From contig NZ_JRVC01000004.1 in assembly GCF_000807925.1 (NCBI RefSeq), forward strand, positions 62,001-126,000: a stretch of DNA of 64,000 nucleotides. Reading direction: 5' to 3'. Below are positions 63,636-64,000 of this stretch, one piece after another; within the stretch, counting starts at the first letter, position 1; every line of letters starts with the position of its first letter. The position numbers were made by a program, and so were the translations under genes. This DNA is from Novosphingobium subterraneum (GTDB lineage Bacteria; Pseudomonadota; Alphaproteobacteria; Sphingomonadales; Sphingomonadaceae). The notes below the pieces were generated by a model. The model did no database searches. It was not told the DNA's origin and saw nothing but the letters and a program-made list of their open reading frames with translations.

Positions 63636-64000
63636 TCGCCCGTCACTTTCGCATTCTCTTTAACCAGTATCATGGCAGCTGCTGCCGCCGTCATCATCAA
63701 GGCCGCCACCAGCATCGTCCAGCGCGGTTCTCCGGGGAAGAAGCTGCGCATCACACCACCCATCAGTGTCGCCACGACGAGTTGGGGTATGACGATGAAG
63801 AAATTGAAGATGCCGATGTAGATCCCGAACTTTCGCGGCGGCAGCACTCTTGTCAGAATGACATAGGGCATCGAAAGCACCGATGCCCAGGCAATCCCCA
63901 TGCCGACCATCGGCAGGAGCAGCGCATCCGGGTTGCGGATCAGGAGAATCCCGACGAAACCTGCCGCCCCGCACAGAAGGCCAACTGCATGAGTTGCGGC
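63632..64000 (-). CDS. MFS sugar transporter, SLC45-like (C-terminal part)
   Basis: The last 122 residues of a transporter whose start lies past the window end. Three or more TM helices are visible (VGLLCGAAGFVGILLI, then GIAWASVLSMPYVILTRVLPP, then IYIGIFNFFIVIPQLVVATL). The segment AWASVLSMPYVILT matches [14 protein letters not shown] in the transporter at 49931, so the two are paralogues. Coupled to the fructokinase by ATGA. Confidence 0.88.
   Translation of the reverse strand, partial: AATHAVGLLCGAAGFVGILLIRNPDALLLPMVGMGIAWASVLSMPYVILTRVLPPRKFGIYIGIFNFFIVIPQLVVATLMGGVMRSFFPGEPRWTMLVAALMMTAAAAAMILVKENAKVTGE

Overview
The window looks like chromosomal DNA of a sphingomonad (Alphaproteobacteria, Sphingomonadales), most likely a Novosphingobium-like strain. 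The reasons are high GC, a CcrM-type GANTC methyltransferase, a three-gene pntAA-pntAB-pntB transhydrogenase, many TonB-dependent receptors, and a tryptophan-halogenase/TonB-receptor sugar locus. The genus assignment is inference. No rRNA, tRNA, insertion sequence, phage gene or CRISPR array was seen.

Region 1 (1-24 kb) is mostly core metabolism. In order it holds dapD (partial), a pyrimidine 5'-nucleotidase-type HAD hydrolase, a subtilisin-like autotransporter lipoprotein, a PQQ-type sugar dehydrogenase, rnhB, ccrM and folP. These are followed by an SDR, an NtrC-like regulator with a degenerate sigma-54 contact loop, and the pnt operon with a 40-aa aa3-oxidase-subunit-IV-like protein in front. 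Next come an Asp/Glu racemase-like protein, a dGTPase, and the glycine cleavage operon gcvT-gcvH-gcvPA-gcvPB behind a tandem glycine riboswitch. A terminator, an entericidin-like gene, an EamA transporter and an isolated cpaF close the region. The ccrM leader carries nine GANTC sites in 152 bp plus a perfect DnaA box.

Region 2 (24.2-31.2 kb) is a tightly coupled five-gene surface-glycan or lipid-linked glycosylation operon on the minus strand. An EamA transporter and a small HNH protein follow it.

Region 3 (31.2-49.7 kb) is a large accessory catabolic locus that I read as aromatic, probably aryl-ketone, degradation. On the minus strand, a UPF0261/Tm-1-like ATP-binding protein, a biotin carrier protein, a biotin carboxylase, an OadA/PycB-like carboxyltransferase and a HAD phosphatase form one coupled operon. 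Divergent from it are an IclR regulator, an MDR oxidoreductase, a VOC protein, an MFS transporter, an AraC regulator and a TonB receptor. These are followed by three tandem cupins of the 2,4'-dihydroxyacetophenone dioxygenase/Dke1 type, a Rieske O-demethylase-like oxygenase, an SDR and a zinc alcohol dehydrogenase. A Tat/lipobox-bearing intradiol-dioxygenase-like protein faces them. The kinase-like, carboxylase and phosphatase order parallels the phosphorylate-carboxylate-dephosphorylate logic known for acetovanillone-type ketones, but with a different candidate phosphorylating protein.

Region 4 (49.9-64 kb) is a sucrose/raffinose/fructan utilisation locus. It contains an SLC45-like MFS transporter, GH36 alpha-galactosidase, GH68 fructosidase, a LacI regulator, a TonB receptor, a tryptophan halogenase, a TPR/2OG-Fe(II) oxygenase-like protein, GH32, a ROK fructokinase and a second transporter cut by the window end. 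Three matching LacI-type operators (core CAATCGATTG or AAACGATTG) lie in front of the first transporter and between lacI and the TonB receptor.
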